Below are positions 63,485 to 64,000 of a stretch of DNA of 64,000 nucleotides, piece after piece. Source of the DNA: Cladorhizidae sp. MBARI D1340-BT2 (taxonomy: Eukaryota > Porifera > Demospongiae > Poecilosclerida > Cladorhizidae). The stretch covers positions 21,437,308-21,501,307 of the forward strand of contig JAQNBH010000010.1 in NCBI GenBank assembly GCA_028752905.1, read 5' to 3'. The position numbers and the translations under genes are program-made. Every line of letters begins with the position of its first letter. Position 1 is the first letter of the stretch. The notes under the pieces are model-generated. The model was not told where the DNA came from. It was given only the letters and a program-made list of their open reading frames with translations, and did no database searches.

Positions 63485-64000
63485 TAGGACTGCTAAATAG
63501 CAAGAAAGAGGGCAAATATGGGACGGCATTAAATAGGAAAATTAATAGCATGTATTTGTGAGTTTAAAGCAGCTCTCTGATTTGTCACACCCTAACAACC
63601 ATCCAAATGCTCTTTTGGAAATAAAATTAGTTTTGAATCGAAGGGAATTTGAAAATAAAATATAGCTCTGTTAATGAGGTATAGAAGATTGAAATTTTGG
63701 ACGTTTATTGGCTTGTTCAACAATAGTAGCTCCATCACAAACCTGCCCTCAGCACAGTGCTAGTGTAAGGTTAAAATCATTGACTGAAGTCCTTGAAGAT
63801 TGTATCGTGCATTCTGAGGAACCCAATAAGGCCTTCATGAACATCACTAACCAATGAATAGTCAAGTTTAGCTGTTGGCAATGATTGAAAAACACCCATG
63901 GCCACTTCCTTTAAAGGGTTGTGCAAGGCCTAGGATCTCAATTAACTCTTCAACTGCCTGATGGCTTGTGTATCAGCTTTCCCTATGCCTCCTTTTAACC
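63485..64000 (-). repeat. Dispersed repeat, inverted copy of 19725-20275
   Basis: Reverse complement of 19725-20275 with scattered differences; runs off the window end. Confidence 0.75.

Overview
The window is eukaryotic and almost certainly animal. It is AT-rich, has spliceosomal-type intron signals, no bacterial operons, and is packed with metazoan-type transposons. The demosponge-like feel (short introns, TAGC-rich repeats, many invertebrate DNA-transposon families together) is inference; the sequence alone does not fix the species. Very little is host coding sequence. The one long intact gene is a family 92 glycosyltransferase (34736-35920, minus). Two short minus-strand exons (5924-6113 and 5163-5216) look like part of an AKAP7-like 2H phosphoesterase gene. 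Nearly everything else is mobile DNA in different stages of decay.

Layout. 0.86-3.9 kb: a TA-flanked DNA transposon with ~220-bp inverted termini and a decayed, unrecognised protein. 5-6.1 kb: AKAP7-like exons. 7.7-8.6 kb: hAT remnant. 8.8-11.4 kb: large inverted repeat holding an internally deleted hAT and a ~160-bp purine/pyrimidine tract. 11.5-16.5 kb: minus-strand LTR retrotransposon (element 1) in which integrase lies upstream of reverse transcriptase. 16.5-18.6 kb: Penelope-like fragments. 19.4-25.6 kb: minisatellite, a dispersed repeat whose inverted copy closes the window, then hAT, ZBED5-like hAT and Tigger copies, all with minus-strand transposases. 27.8-34.4 kb: a three-level nest, an old plus-strand gypsy RNase H cut by element 2 (minus-strand LTR retrotransposon), itself cut by a Merlin transposon. 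34.7-36.6 kb: the glycosyltransferase and a piggyBac-like MITE. 36.7-39.3 kb: the sister copy of the 20.4-22.7 kb hAT. 39.7-49.0 kb: a composite higher-order satellite interrupted by a hAT and a conventional-order gypsy element that carries a precise solo LTR. 49.0-50.8 kb: decayed, widespread but unnamed transposon-type gene. 53.5-55.0 kb: Mutator-like element. 55.5-58.2 kb: hAT with both termini. 60.4-62.2 kb: two opposed fragments of an IS630/Tc1-like DDE family.

The most interesting signal is the pair of LTR elements 1 and 2. Both have gypsy-type proteins but the pol order protease - integrase - reverse transcriptase - RNase H (Gmr1-like), both have primer-binding sites matching a tRNA-Leu 3' end, and in element 2 the pol reading frame runs through the polypurine tract into the 3' LTR, where it encodes a 9-residue repeat whose copy number differs between the two LTRs. 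Element 2 has lost RT/RNase H, yet its LTRs are almost identical, which points to recent mobilisation in trans. All identifications rest on reading the sequence and recalled family motifs; no searches were run.
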